A DNA stretch of 64,000 bases from Yersinia enterocolitica subsp. enterocolitica (lineage in GTDB: Bacteria > Pseudomonadota > Gammaproteobacteria > Enterobacterales > Enterobacteriaceae). The notes below the pieces were generated by a model. It made no database searches and was not told the origin of the DNA. It was given only the letters and a program-made list of their open reading frames with translations. Location: contig NZ_LR590469.1 of NCBI RefSeq assembly GCF_901472495.1, positions 1,426,001 through 1,490,000 of the forward strand, given 5' to 3'. The translations under genes were made by a program, and so were the position numbers. Below are positions 18,761 through 28,501 of this stretch, one piece after another (position 1 is the stretch's first letter; every line of letters begins with the position of its first letter).

Positions 18761-19585
18761 CTATACTTCGCAGCAATGAAGATTTAAGAAATCAAATAAC
18801 TGGCGCGAGTGGTAAACCCACGGTTCAGCGCGATTTACCGATTCAATCCTATTCACCGGGAGTAGCGGCATCAGCGCGTTACAAACGATAACTTCATCTG
18901 CATCAGCCAACACATCCACCGGTTGTGCCACAATTGTCACCTGCCGACCCTGCGTAGCCAGGCAGCTAATAATTCGTTGGCGCATAATGCCATCTACACC
19001 TGATTGGCACAGATCTGGGGTAAATATTTCATCCCCCTTACGCCAGAATAAATTAGCCGCACAGCATTCCACCAGCATGCCTTCAGTGTCAAGCACCAGT
19101 GCCTCATCCGCCGCTGTCTGCTCAAGATGCGCGCGAATCAATACCTGCTCCAAGCGGTTCAAGTGCTTAACCCCCGCCAGCAAGGGGCTACGTGCTAGCG
19201 ATATCGGGCTGAGTGCCAGAGAAATCCCCCGTTCACGCCAACTATGATAATGAACAGGATAATCACTGAGAGAAATAATCCGTGTCGGATGCTGACATGT
19301 CGTGCCACTGTAACCTCGTCCGCCGCTTCCCCGACTGATAATCACTTTCAGCACCCCGTCTTCAGTATGGCTTGCGGCTTCAACCATTTCCTTGGTCAAT
19401 GCATTCCAATTCACTGCGGGCATTAATAACCGCTCAGCCGCCAACTGCAAACGTAGTATATGTTTATCCAGCCACACAACGCGGCCGAGAGAGACTCTGG
19501 CGGTAGTAAAACAGCCATCGCCAAACTGCACAGAGCGGTCTGAAGCCGAAATCAAATTTTGTTCAACACCATTAATCCAGAACAT
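18761..19585 (-). CDS. pabC: Aminodeoxychorismate lyase
   Basis: PLP enzyme of folate synthesis that splits 4-amino-4-deoxychorismate into p-aminobenzoate and pyruvate. Fold-type IV signature: the PLP lysine lies in GVKHLNRLEQVL near residue 146, and the phosphate-binding segment in SGVDGIMRQRI. The protein starts MFWINGVEQ as is usual for PabC. It is downstream of fabF, but here 423 bases and a YPAL element separate the two. Confidence 0.95.
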   Translation of the reverse strand: MFWINGVEQNLISASDRSVQFGDGCFTTARVSLGRVVWLDKHILRLQLAAERLLMPAVNWNALTKEMVEAASHTEDGVLKVIISRGSGGRGYSGTTCQHPTRIISLSDYPVHYHSWRERGISLALSPISLARSPLLAGVKHLNRLEQVLIRAHLEQTAADEALVLDTEGMLVECCAANLFWRKGDEIFTPDLCQSGVDGIMRQRIISCLATQGRQVTIVAQPVDVLADADEVIVCNALMPLLPVNRIESVNRAEPWVYHSRQLFDFLNLHCCEV

Positions 19586-19772
19586 TCAGATTCTCTTTAA
19601 ATGGAAGGGGGTATTTACTCTATATTCAATTGGGAAAGAGGGATTGCCCATAAATATAAATTGTACCTGCTGACAGTATCAGATTTAAACCAATGGCTGT
19701 TTTCAGATTTGTCTCTTATTGGGACAATTATTATTGAGGGATGTTATGACTAATGCAGGACAAAGTTAATAA

Positions 19773-19979
19773 AAGACCCGGAAAACCGGGTCTCAGACTG
19801 CTGACAAACCTCGATAACTCGATCTTGCAAGGTGAGGGCAGGTAGAAGAGTAAAGCGTCCGCGCCAGGGACGGCGCGGCTCGAGCCCCCAGGGAGGGGTT
19901 TACGGCGTCTTTACGATCTGCCTGTTTTCACCGTTACGGGCACTTTGTCATTAACCTCAAGACCCGGAAAACCGGGTCT
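19773..19979. mobile_element. YPAL element in the fabF terminator, with 21-bp target duplication
   Basis: A 165-bp imperfect palindrome (19794-19958) whose 7-bp inverted ends TGACAAA (19802-19808) and TTTGTCA (19944-19950) each lie eight bases from the border. It is flanked by two identical 21-bp copies (19773-19793 and 19959-19979) of the hairpin ACCCGG-AAAA-CCGGGT, the fabF terminator. Reading from fabF, the first hairpin copy has lost its U tract to the insertion, while the distal copy keeps TTTT, so the element should be transcribed into the fabF 3' end. The features agree with YPAL, described as Yersinia-specific miniature insertions favouring terminators. The remaining 185 bases before pabC hold nothing recognisable. 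Confidence 0.88.
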
Positions 19980-20008
19980 TTTAAGCAGCTGGAGCGTAAC
20001 GACCAACG

Positions 20009-21247
20009 TTATACTTTGCGGAAAACCAAAGAACCGTTAGTGCCGCCAAAGCCGAAGGAGTTACACAGGGTGTACTCCAAACCGTTTACCTGACGAGCTT
20101 CGTGCGGAACAAAGTCCAAATCACAACCTTCATCTGGGTTATCCAGATTAATGGTGGCTGGAATAGCTTGATCACACAGTGCTAAGACAGTGAAGATAGA
20201 TTCAACTGCGCCTGCTGCACCTAACAAGTGCCCAGTCATGGATTTGGTGGAACTGACCATCACTTTGGTGTCTCCACCAAATACAGACTTAACTGCCTGC
20301 GTTTCGGCTTTATCGCCAGCAGGAGTTGACGTGCCGTGGGCATTGATATAGCCGATCTGAGAGGTGCTCACACCCGCATCACGTAATGCATTTACCATTG
20401 CCAGCGCTGCTCCAGAACCGTCTTCCGGTGGAGAGGTCATGTGATAAGCATCGCTGCTCATCCCAAACCCAACAACTTCTGCGTAGATTTTTGCACCACG
20501 TTTTTTCGCGTGTTCGTACTCTTCCAGCACCATCATGCCTGCGCCGTCACCCAGAACGAAACCATCACGGTCTTTATCCCATGGGCGGCTTGCGGCTTGC
20601 GGATTATCATTACGAGTCGACAATGCACGAGCCGCGCCAAAACCACCGACACCCAATGGCGTACTGGCTTTTTCTGCACCACCTGCCAGCATGACATCTG
20701 CATCATTGTAAGCAATGATACGCGCCGCGTGGCCGATGTTATGCACACCAGAAGTACATGCCGTTGCGATAGAAATGCTTGGCCCCCGCATCCCACACAT
20801 AATGGTCAAGTGGCCGGCAATCATATTAACAATGGTTGATGGCACGAAGAATGGGCTAATTTTACGTGGCCCACCGTTCACCAGCGCGGTGTGGTTTTCT
20901 TCAATCAGACCCAGCCCACCAATACCAGAACCTATAGCGGCACCGATACGGCTAGCATTGGCTTCGGTGACTTCAAGCCCTGAGTCTTGCATGGCTTGCA
21001 TGCCAGCAACAATGCCGTACTGTATGAATGCGTCCATTTTGCGCGCATCTTTACGCGAAATGAACTCTTCACAATTAAAATCTTTCACTAAGCCAGCAAA
21101 TCGAGTTGCATAGGCACTAGTATCAAAATGGTCGATCAGGCTGATGCCACTCTGCCCGGCAAGAACAGCTTTCCATGTGGATTCGACTGTATTACCGACA
21201 GGAGACAACATGCCCAGTCCAGTCACAACAACTCGACGCTTAGACAC
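20009..21247 (-). CDS. fabF: Beta-ketoacyl-ACP synthase II
   Basis: KAS II of fatty acid elongation; condenses malonyl-ACP with growing acyl-ACP and is needed for temperature control of cis-vaccenate content. The catalytic triad is visible: Cys164 in ATACTSG, one His in [11 protein letters not shown] and the other in [12 protein letters not shown]. It has the usual length at 412 residues. It lies downstream of acpP behind a strong terminator. Confidence 0.98.
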   Translation of the reverse strand: MSKRRVVVTGLGMLSPVGNTVESTWKAVLAGQSGISLIDHFDTSAYATRFAGLVKDFNCEEFISRKDARKMDAFIQYGIVAGMQAMQDSGLEVTEANASRIGAAIGSGIGGLGLIEENHTALVNGGPRKISPFFVPSTIVNMIAGHLTIMCGMRGPSISIATACTSGVHNIGHAARIIAYNDADVMLAGGAEKASTPLGVGGFGAARALSTRNDNPQAASRPWDKDRDGFVLGDGAGMMVLEEYEHAKKRGAKIYAEVVGFGMSSDAYHMTSPPEDGSGAALAMVNALRDAGVSTSQIGYINAHGTSTPAGDKAETQAVKSVFGGDTKVMVSSTKSMTGHLLGAAGAVESIFTVLALCDQAIPATINLDNPDEGCDLDFVPHEARQVNGLEYTLCNSFGFGGTNGSLVFRKV

Positions 21248-21283
21248 GGTTGTCCTCCAAGGAGGGAAAATAACACTTAGGAC

Positions 21284-21316
21284 AAAAAAAACTTAGGCGG
21301 TCGAGTGACCGCCTAA
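21284..21316 (-). terminator. acpP terminator/attenuator
   Basis: Perfect ten-base stem TTAGGCGGTC / GACCGCCTAA with a four-base loop, followed on the minus strand by eight T. It lies between acpP and fabF and fits the very high acpP transcript level relative to fabF. Confidence 0.92.
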
Positions 21317-21341
21317 CTATCTAAACTTAAAGCATGTACGC

Positions 21342-21578
21342 TTACTGCTGGTTAGCGTTGATAAAATCAATAGCTGCCTGAACAGTAGTGATTTTTTCTG
21401 CTTCTTCGTCTGGAATCTCAGTATCAAATTCTTCTTCCAGAGCCATTACCAGCTCAACGGTGTCCAGAGAATCCGCGCCAAGATCTTCAACGAAAGAAGC
21501 ACTGTTCTTCACTTCGTCTTCTTTAACACCCAGTTGTTCAACGATGATTTTCTTAACGCGTTCTTCGATAGTGCTCAT
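21342..21578 (-). CDS. acpP: Acyl carrier protein
   Basis: 78-residue acidic carrier of fatty acyl chains. The 4'-phosphopantetheine is attached to Ser37 in GADSLDTVE. It is nearly identical to other enterobacterial AcpP. The 153-base gap upstream (21579-21731) is where the separate acpP promoter would be. Confidence 0.99.
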
Positions 21579-21731
21579 ACTCTTAAATTTCCTATCAAAA
21601 CTCGCTTTCGCGATGGTTTTCGTAGTGTATAAAATGTTGAAAAAGATGCAACTAAATCTAGGCTGGTCAAACCACGATTTTACGCTATTTTGCGGTTTTT
21701 ACCTCAAATAACGCAAATACTTTCGTGATTT

Positions 21732-22466
21732 TTAAATCATATACATGCCGCCATTGACATGTAACGTTTCACCAGAGATGTAGCTGGCCTCGTCAGAGGC
21801 TAAAAATGCAACTGCGCTGGCGATTTCTTTAGCTTCCCCAAGCCGGTTAGCTGGTACTTGGGCTAAAATGCCTGCGCGTTGTTCATCTGTCAACGCCCTA
21901 GTCATGTCTGTCTCAATAAAACCAGGTGCCACAACGTTGACAGTAATGCCACGTGAAGCAACCTCACGCGCCAAAGACTTGCTAAAACCGATCAGACCCG
22001 CTTTAGCTGCCGCGTAGTTAACCTGCCCTGCATTGCCCATTGTTCCAACTACAGAACCGATGGTGATGATACGCCCAAACCGCTTTTTCATCATAGCGCG
22101 CATTACCGCTTTTGACAGACGGAATACGGAAGTCAGATTGGTGTCAATAACCTCTTGCCACTCATCATCCTTCATACGCATCAGCAGGTTATCACGCGTA
22201 ATACCTGCATTATTCACTAAAATGTCGACATCGCCAAATTCCGCACGAATCGTTGCCAGAACTGACTCGATTGACGCAGGATCCACGACATTCAGCATTA
22301 AACCTTTACCCTGCTTACCCAGATAGGCGCTAATCTCTTCGGCGCCCTTCTCACTGGTCGCGGTACCCACAACGCGGGCACCCCGTTCGACCAATAATTC
22401 TGCAATCGCACGGCCAATACCGCGGCTAGCGCCAGTTACCAGCGCAATTTTTCCTTCGAAGCTCAT
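21732..22466 (-). CDS. fabG: 3-oxoacyl-ACP reductase FabG
   Basis: NADPH-dependent short-chain dehydrogenase of fatty acid elongation. The start MSFEGKIALVTGASRG is chosen because of its GAGGG ribosome site; eight extra codons in the same frame upstream are rejected. Cofactor loop GASRGIG is at residues 12-18 and the catalytic Y-x3-K is Tyr151/Lys155 in NYAAAKAG. It has the standard 244 residues. Confidence 0.98.
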   Translation of the reverse strand: MSFEGKIALVTGASRGIGRAIAELLVERGARVVGTATSEKGAEEISAYLGKQGKGLMLNVVDPASIESVLATIRAEFGDVDILVNNAGITRDNLLMRMKDDEWQEVIDTNLTSVFRLSKAVMRAMMKKRFGRIITIGSVVGTMGNAGQVNYAAAKAGLIGFSKSLAREVASRGITVNVVAPGFIETDMTRALTDEQRAGILAQVPANRLGEAKEIASAVAFLASDEASYISGETLHVNGGMYMI

Positions 22467-22479
22467 GTTACCCTCTTTC

Positions 22480-23409
22480 TTAGTTTTCAAGCGCGCTGGT
22501 CAGCGTAGCAACATCGTTTACCGGTGCTGCTACCAGAGTATCGACGATGCGCTTGGTCAAACCAGTCAAGACCTTACCCGGCCCAACTTCTAACAGCAGT
22601 TCAATACCTTCTGCTGCCATAAATTCAACACTCTCAGTCCAACGTACTGGATTATATAACTGGCGTACCAAAGCGCTACGGATAGCCTCTGGTGACACTT
22701 CAGTTTTCACATCGACGTTGTTGACGACAGGGAATAACGGCGCTTGGAATTCAATCTCTTCCAGTGCGGCGGCCAACTTATCGGCCGCAGGTTTCATCAG
22801 AGCACAATGAGATGGCACGCTGACAGGCAATGGCAAGGCACGTTTCGCACCGGCAGCTTTACAAGCCGCACCAGCACGTTCTACCGCCTCTTTATTCCCG
22901 GCAATAACCACCTGACCCGGTGAGTTAAAGTTGACCGGCGAAACCACCTGACCCAATGCTGCCTCTTCACAGGCTTTGGCAATGGATTCATTATCCAAAC
23001 CAATAATTGCGTACATGGCACCGGTACCTTCAGGTACCGCTTCTTGCATCAGCTTGCCACGCAATTCTACCAGCCGAACCGCCTGTTTGAAATCCAGCAC
23101 GCCCGCGCATACCAGAGCGGAGTATTCACCCAAGCTATGACCGGCCATTATCGCAGGCAGTTTACCGCCCTGATGCTGCCACACACGCCAAATAGCAACA
23201 GATGCCGTCAACAATGCCGGCTGGGTCTGCCACGTTTTATTCAATTCTTCAGCCGGGCCTTGTTGCACTAACTGCCACAGATCATAGCCCAGTACCGATG
23301 AGGCTTCACTGAAGGTCTCTTCAACTATCGGAAATTGTGCGGCCAAATCGGCCAGCATGCCAAGAGATTGAGATCCCTGGCCTGGAAATACCATTGCAAA
23401 TTTCGACAT
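22480..23409 (-). CDS. fabD: Malonyl-CoA:ACP transacylase
   Basis: Loads malonyl groups from CoA onto AcpP. The nucleophile is Ser92 in GHSLGEYSA, with His in VPSHCALM and the FPGQGSQ N-terminal motif at residues 8-14. It has 309 residues, as in E. coli, and lies between fabH and fabG. Confidence 0.98.
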   Translation of the reverse strand: MSKFAMVFPGQGSQSLGMLADLAAQFPIVEETFSEASSVLGYDLWQLVQQGPAEELNKTWQTQPALLTASVAIWRVWQHQGGKLPAIMAGHSLGEYSALVCAGVLDFKQAVRLVELRGKLMQEAVPEGTGAMYAIIGLDNESIAKACEEAALGQVVSPVNFNSPGQVVIAGNKEAVERAGAACKAAGAKRALPLPVSVPSHCALMKPAADKLAAALEEIEFQAPLFPVVNNVDVKTEVSPEAIRSALVRQLYNPVRWTESVEFMAAEGIELLLEVGPGKVLTGLTKRIVDTLVAAPVNDVATLTSALEN

Positions 23410-23462
23410 TTTCTTTCCTGTTGAATCAAAAAACCTGTTAAACCAAAAAAGGTTCTGTTAAA

Positions 23463-24428
23463 TCAGAAGCGAACCAGCGCTGAGCCCCAGGTAAAGCCGC
23501 CGCCAAACGCTTCCAGCAGCACTAACTGCCCACGTTGAATTCGCCCATCTCGTACTGCTTCGTCAAATGCCGCCGGTACAGATGCCGCAGAGGTGTTGCC
23601 ATGGCGATCGAGCGTGATCACCACTTTATCCATCCCCATGCCTAATTTTTTAGCCGTTGCGCTAATAATACGCAGGTTAGCTTGATGCGGTACCAACCAA
23701 TCCAGCGCTGAGCGATCCAGATTATTGGCCTGCAAAGTCTCGTCCACAATGTGGGCAAGCTCAGTGACCGCAACTTTAAAGACTTCATTACCGGCCATAG
23801 TGACATAGGCTGGCTGTTCTTGGTGTTGGCGATCCGGATATGGCAGGGCCAGCAATTCACCGTACTTACCATCTGCGTGCAAATGAGTAGAGAGAATGCC
23901 GGGCTCTTCTGATGCGCCTAATACTACGGCACCTGCACCATCACCAAATAAAATAATGGTGCCACGATCTTCTGGGTCCAGTGCGCGCGATAACATATCG
24001 GAGCCAATCACGATGGCATGCTTAACCGCACCACTTTTCACATATTGGTCAGCTACACTCAGCGCGTAGGTAAAGCCCGCACAGGCCGCAGCCAGATCGA
24101 AAGAGGCTGCATCTTCAATGCCCAGCATTTGCTGCACCTGACAGGCCGAGCTTGGGAAAGCATGGCTTGACGAGGTGGTAGCTACGATAATCAGCCCGAT
24201 ATCTTTCTTATCAATACCCTCATCAATAACGGCCATCTCCAGCGCTTTTTTTGCTGCCTGGAAGCCCATACTTGCGACTGTTTCATCCGGTCCAGCAATA
24301 CGCCGCTCACGAATACCTGTCCGGGTGACAATCCACTCGTCCGACGTATCCACCATTTTTTCTAAATCAGCATTACTGCGCACTTGTACGGGCAGATAAC
24401 TCCCCGTACCGAGAATCTTAGTATACAT
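23463..24428 (-). CDS. fabH: Beta-ketoacyl-ACP synthase III
   Basis: Starts each fatty acid by condensing acetyl-CoA with malonyl-ACP. The catalytic residues are recognisable: Cys116 in [10 protein letters not shown], His in VPHQANLRI near residue 249 and Asn in RHGNTSAAS near 279. It is 321 residues long, slightly longer than E. coli FabH (317). It sits six bases after plsX. Confidence 0.97.
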   Translation of the reverse strand: MYTKILGTGSYLPVQVRSNADLEKMVDTSDEWIVTRTGIRERRIAGPDETVASMGFQAAKKALEMAVIDEGIDKKDIGLIIVATTSSSHAFPSSACQVQQMLGIEDAASFDLAAACAGFTYALSVADQYVKSGAVKHAIVIGSDMLSRALDPEDRGTIILFGDGAGAVVLGASEEPGILSTHLHADGKYGELLALPYPDRQHQEQPAYVTMAGNEVFKVAVTELAHIVDETLQANNLDRSALDWLVPHQANLRIISATAKKLGMGMDKVVITLDRHGNTSAASVPAAFDEAVRDGRIQRGQLVLLEAFGGGFTWGSALVRF

Positions 24429-24434
24429 GTACAG

Positions 24435-25469
24435 TCAGTCACTCTTGGGTAAAACCGCTTCAAGGCGCGCGGCAATCCGTTGTGGGACTTGCCGCTGCAC
24501 CGCCTGCACAGCCTGTTCGATGGCAACGGCAAATGCGCGTTGATTCGCAGCGCCGTGGCTCTTGATTACGATGCCCCGTAATCCTAACAGACATGCGCCA
24601 TTATACTGGTCGGGGTTCAAATGACCGAACCGCTTTGCCACACGTTTTTGCAGCCAACGGCCAATAAGTTTAAGCCACCATGACTGTTTTTTGCCTTCGC
24701 CCGATGATTTGAGCAGTGACAAGAACATTCTTATCACACCTTCCATGGTCTTTAGAGTGACGTTACCCACGAAGCCGTCACAAACCATCACATCAGTCTT
24801 GCCTGTCAGCAGATCATTGCCTTCCAGATAACCAATATAGTTGATAGTCGGTGTATTTTTTAATACTGCGGCGGCTTCGCGGATATTATCCAACCCCTTG
24901 GTTTCCTCTTCGCCAATATTGAGCAAAGCAACACGCGGGTTTGTTATGCCAACAACTTCTTCTGCCATCACCGAACCCATGACGGCAAATTGCACCAGCA
25001 TCGTGCTATCGCATTCGACGTTAGCCCCTAAATCCAGTACCACAGTTTTGCTGCGTTGCTGATTTGGGATGACCGTCATCAATGCCGGGCGCTCTATTCC
25101 ATCCAGTGGCTTAATCATCATCTTCGCCAACCCCATCAATGCCCCAGTATTACCTGCACTCACACAGGCTGCTGCGTCACCGTTTTTGACAAGCTCTAAT
25201 GCAATACGCATAGAGGTACCACGGCTGGCACGAATCGCTTGTGAGGGTTTAGCATCGCCGGCAATAACATGCTCAGCGGGGATTACCTGTAACCTTTCCA
25301 GCAACAAAGGATCGGCATTAACCAGTAACGAAGTGATGGTGTCGGGGTTCCCGACCAGCAGGAGTTTTAGTTTTGGATTAGAGGCCAGTGCCTGCAATGA
25401 AGCAGGCACTGTGACGTGGGGACCGAAATCCCCACCCATTGCATCTAACGCTAGGGTTAGACAAGTCAA
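24435..25469 (-). CDS. plsX: Phosphate acyltransferase PlsX
   Basis: Peripheral membrane enzyme that converts acyl-ACP to acyl-phosphate for phospholipid synthesis. The N-terminal DAMGGDFGP motif (residues 9-17) and the [15 protein letters not shown] segment typical of PlsX are present. It has 344 residues. It lies between rpmF and fabH in the conserved operon, linking ribosome and lipid gene expression. Confidence 0.97.
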   Translation of the reverse strand: MTCLTLALDAMGGDFGPHVTVPASLQALASNPKLKLLLVGNPDTITSLLVNADPLLLERLQVIPAEHVIAGDAKPSQAIRASRGTSMRIALELVKNGDAAACVSAGNTGALMGLAKMMIKPLDGIERPALMTVIPNQQRSKTVVLDLGANVECDSTMLVQFAVMGSVMAEEVVGITNPRVALLNIGEEETKGLDNIREAAAVLKNTPTINYIGYLEGNDLLTGKTDVMVCDGFVGNVTLKTMEGVIRMFLSLLKSSGEGKKQSWWLKLIGRWLQKRVAKRFGHLNPDQYNGACLLGLRGIVIKSHGAANQRAFAVAIEQAVQAVQRQVPQRIAARLEAVLPKSD

Positions 25470-25505
25470 GGTATCGCCTTGCTAAAGAAGATTAGCAAGT
25501 ACTAC

Positions 25506-26209
<704 letters not shown>

Positions 26210-26350
26210 AGGGCGCGCATATTAACTTTGTAACGACATAGAGTCAAAGAAAAAGGCCGTTTTACTGCACCTTTCACCAATATTCGCTTCCGAAGCGGCA
26301 GACAGTTTAAAATGCCTGATTAAATTACGCCACGGTTTATGGAAAATATT

Positions 26351-26932
26351 ATGCCGCAATTAGTTCTCGCCTCAACATCATCATATCGCCGCGCATTGCT
26401 GGAAAAATTGCAATTACCCTTTATCACTGCTGCGCCGCAAACTGATGAAAGCCCATTGCAAGACGAGAGCGCAAGCGCGCTGGTGCAACGGCTGGCACGC
26501 GCCAAGGCCCAAGCTCTGACCACTCATTACCCACAACACTTGATAATCGGTTCTGATCAAGTGTGTGTTATTAACGGCACCATCGTCGGCAAGCCCCATA
26601 ATCATGCCAATGCAGTCAAGCAGTTAACACAAGCCAGCGGCCAATGTGTCACTTTTTATACCGGGCTGGCGCTGCTCAATACAGCAACCGGTAGCCATGA
26701 TTGCCTGTGCGAAACATTTGATGTTTATTTCCGCAGATTAACTAGCGCAGAAATTGAGGGTTATTTAGTGCGGGAACAACCATGGAATTGTGCAGGCAGT
26801 TTTAAAAGTGAAGGGTTGGGCATCACTTTATTTGACAAGTTATCAGGCCGTGATCCGAATACACTCATCGGCCTGCCATTAATCGCCCTCACCCAAATGT
26901 TAATTGAGCAAGGGGTCAATCCCTTACTTTAA
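26351..26932 (+). CDS. yceF: Maf-like nucleotide pyrophosphatase YceF
   Basis: Maf/Ham1-fold house-cleaning pyrophosphatase; E. coli YceF acts on m7GTP. The N-terminal [15 protein letters not shown] substrate loop and the catalytic aspartate in IIGSDQV near residue 70 are visible, as is the late [11 protein letters not shown] motif. The second Met (26351, MPQLVLAS) is preferred over the Met at 26339 because it gives the family N-terminus. It is convergent with rluC over a shared terminator. Confidence 0.94.
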   Translation: MPQLVLASTSSYRRALLEKLQLPFITAAPQTDESPLQDESASALVQRLARAKAQALTTHYPQHLIIGSDQVCVINGTIVGKPHNHANAVKQLTQASGQCVTFYTGLALLNTATGSHDCLCETFDVYFRRLTSAEIEGYLVREQPWNCAGSFKSEGLGITLFDKLSGRDPNTLIGLPLIALTQMLIEQGVNPLL

Positions 26933-26968
26933 AATGCGGATAGCTTTAAAACGGCTAGCCGCATTTTA
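26931..26968. terminator. Bidirectional terminator between yceF and rluC
   Basis: Stem AAAATGCGG-TAGC pairs with GCTA-CCGCATTTT around a short loop. A-rich and T-rich arms on both outer sides let it serve both convergent genes. Confidence 0.85.
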
Positions 26969-27925
26969 AATCGCAGCTTTCTTGCGTAATACCGCCAGGC
27001 AATGGCGCAATTGATTATCCAGTGGTGCTTCAATGCGCATGGTTTCACCGGTATTTGGGTGTTCAAAACGCAAGGCCGCGGCATGCAGGAATAAGCGATG
27101 TAACCCTGTTCCCTGCAATTGGCTATCAAATTCCCGGTCACCATAACGATCGTCAAAAGCGATTGGGTGACCAGCATGCAGTGCGTGCACGCGAATCTGG
27201 TGGGTACGGCCAGTGATCGGGCTGGCTTTGACCAGAGTAGCATGCTCAAAACGCTCTTCTATTTTAAAGCGCGTTTCGGATGGCTTACCTTCGCTACTGA
27301 CTTTCACCATGCGCTCGCCACTTTGCATAATATTCTTCAGTAAAGGCGCTTGCACCGCTTTGCAATGTGATTGCCACTGCCCGCGCACCAACGCTAAATA
27401 ATCTTTCTGCATCCCTTTCAAACGCAACTGCTCATGTAAAGAACGTAAAGCCGAGCGTTTTTTGGCTACCAACAAAACACCGGAGGTATCGCGGTCAAGG
27501 CGGTGAACCAATTCCAGGAAGCGAGCTTCAGGCCGCAGGGCGCGTAATGCTTCAATTACCCCAAAACTTAAACCGCTGCCACCATGTACAGCAGTGCCGG
27601 AAGGTTTGTTTAATACTAAGAGATAATCGTCTTCAAATAGAATGCAATCGGCCAGCGCGGCAACTTTATCAAGTTTAGCTGATACCTGAATCTCTTCGCG
27701 CTCGGCGACACGTACCGGTGGTACACGAACCACATCACCGTCAGCCAGCTTATATTCTGGCTTAATGCGCCCTTTATTAACGCGGACCTCACCTTTGCGC
27801 ACGATGCGATAGATCATACTCTTTGGCACACCTTTCAATTTCGTGAGCAAAAAGTTATCGATCCGCTGACCGGCCTCGTCGGCAGAAATGGTGATTAATT
27901 GTACTGCTGGATTATTCGTTTTCAT
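26966..27925 (-). CDS. rluC: 23S rRNA pseudouridine synthase RluC
   Basis: Makes pseudouridine at positions 955, 2504 and 2580 of 23S rRNA. An S4 RNA-binding domain (residues about 19-80, [21 protein letters not shown]) precedes the RluA-type catalytic domain with the active Asp in [13 protein letters not shown]. The start MKTNNPAVQ is chosen over an upstream in-frame Met (27988) by family length: 319 residues. It is divergent from rne, as in E. coli. Confidence 0.96.
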   Translation of the reverse strand: MKTNNPAVQLITISADEAGQRIDNFLLTKLKGVPKSMIYRIVRKGEVRVNKGRIKPEYKLADGDVVRVPPVRVAEREEIQVSAKLDKVAALADCILFEDDYLLVLNKPSGTAVHGGSGLSFGVIEALRALRPEARFLELVHRLDRDTSGVLLVAKKRSALRSLHEQLRLKGMQKDYLALVRGQWQSHCKAVQAPLLKNIMQSGERMVKVSSEGKPSETRFKIEERFEHATLVKASPITGRTHQIRVHALHAGHPIAFDDRYGDREFDSQLQGTGLHRLFLHAAALRFEHPNTGETMRIEAPLDNQLRHCLAVLRKKAAI

Positions 27926-28082
27926 GGGGCGCGATTCTAAATACACCGAGGAATTAGCGCCACCCCTTTTTCTGTGCTTAACTGTCAATCTGACTATTTA
28001 AAGATAACGTTTGCGCGCATTTATTGTTTAATAAGACAACGATAGCCGCCAACACTGTGAATACAGTAAAAGAATCTTTACT

Positions 28083-28501
28083 TAGACAGGTAAAGTCATC
28101 TTGCTATATCAGTGTCAGCAATGGAATAATGTGGTTAATTCTGCGTTGATTCTCGTTAGGCCAAGAGACTTGTGGAATAATAAACTTTGCCTGATCACAC
28201 AAAAACGCAGCAATGGCGTAAGACGTAATGTGAAATCAAGCAATTAGCGGGCTGCGGGTTGCAGCTTGGTCGGCAAGTGGGTAAGGCTCTGTTGTCTTAT
28301 ATTCAGAAGCTACCCTTTATATAAAAAGCGCTGTTTTTCAGAAAGAAACGCAGGCTTACCGAAATAATGCGCCCCTATGCAGGCGACAACCGTGAGGTTG
28401 ACGGCTTTGCTAGAAGACTCGGGGTCATCGGTTTACCCGACCATAGAGGTTATTTTGCCCGCAGTTCTAACGCCAATGTAAAAAAAACGAGTAAGTTAAA
28501 G
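28083..28501 (+). promoter_or_regulatory. rne promoter and autoregulatory 5' leader
   Basis: TAGACA (28083-28088) and TATATC (28105-28110) with 16-base spacing suggest a start near 28117 and a leader of about 385 bases, close to the roughly 360-base E. coli rne leader through which RNase E controls its own mRNA. The segment from about 28380 (GACAACCGTGAGGTTGACGG, a hairpin) to 28440 resembles the conserved E. coli hairpin region. A frame open from 28367 runs through this leader into rne, but it is not a credible N-terminus. Confidence 0.7.

Noticed and set aside
28367..28501. N-terminal extension of RNase E by 45 codons
   Set aside because: It lies in the conserved regulatory leader; the family N-terminus [13 protein letters not shown] begins at 28502.
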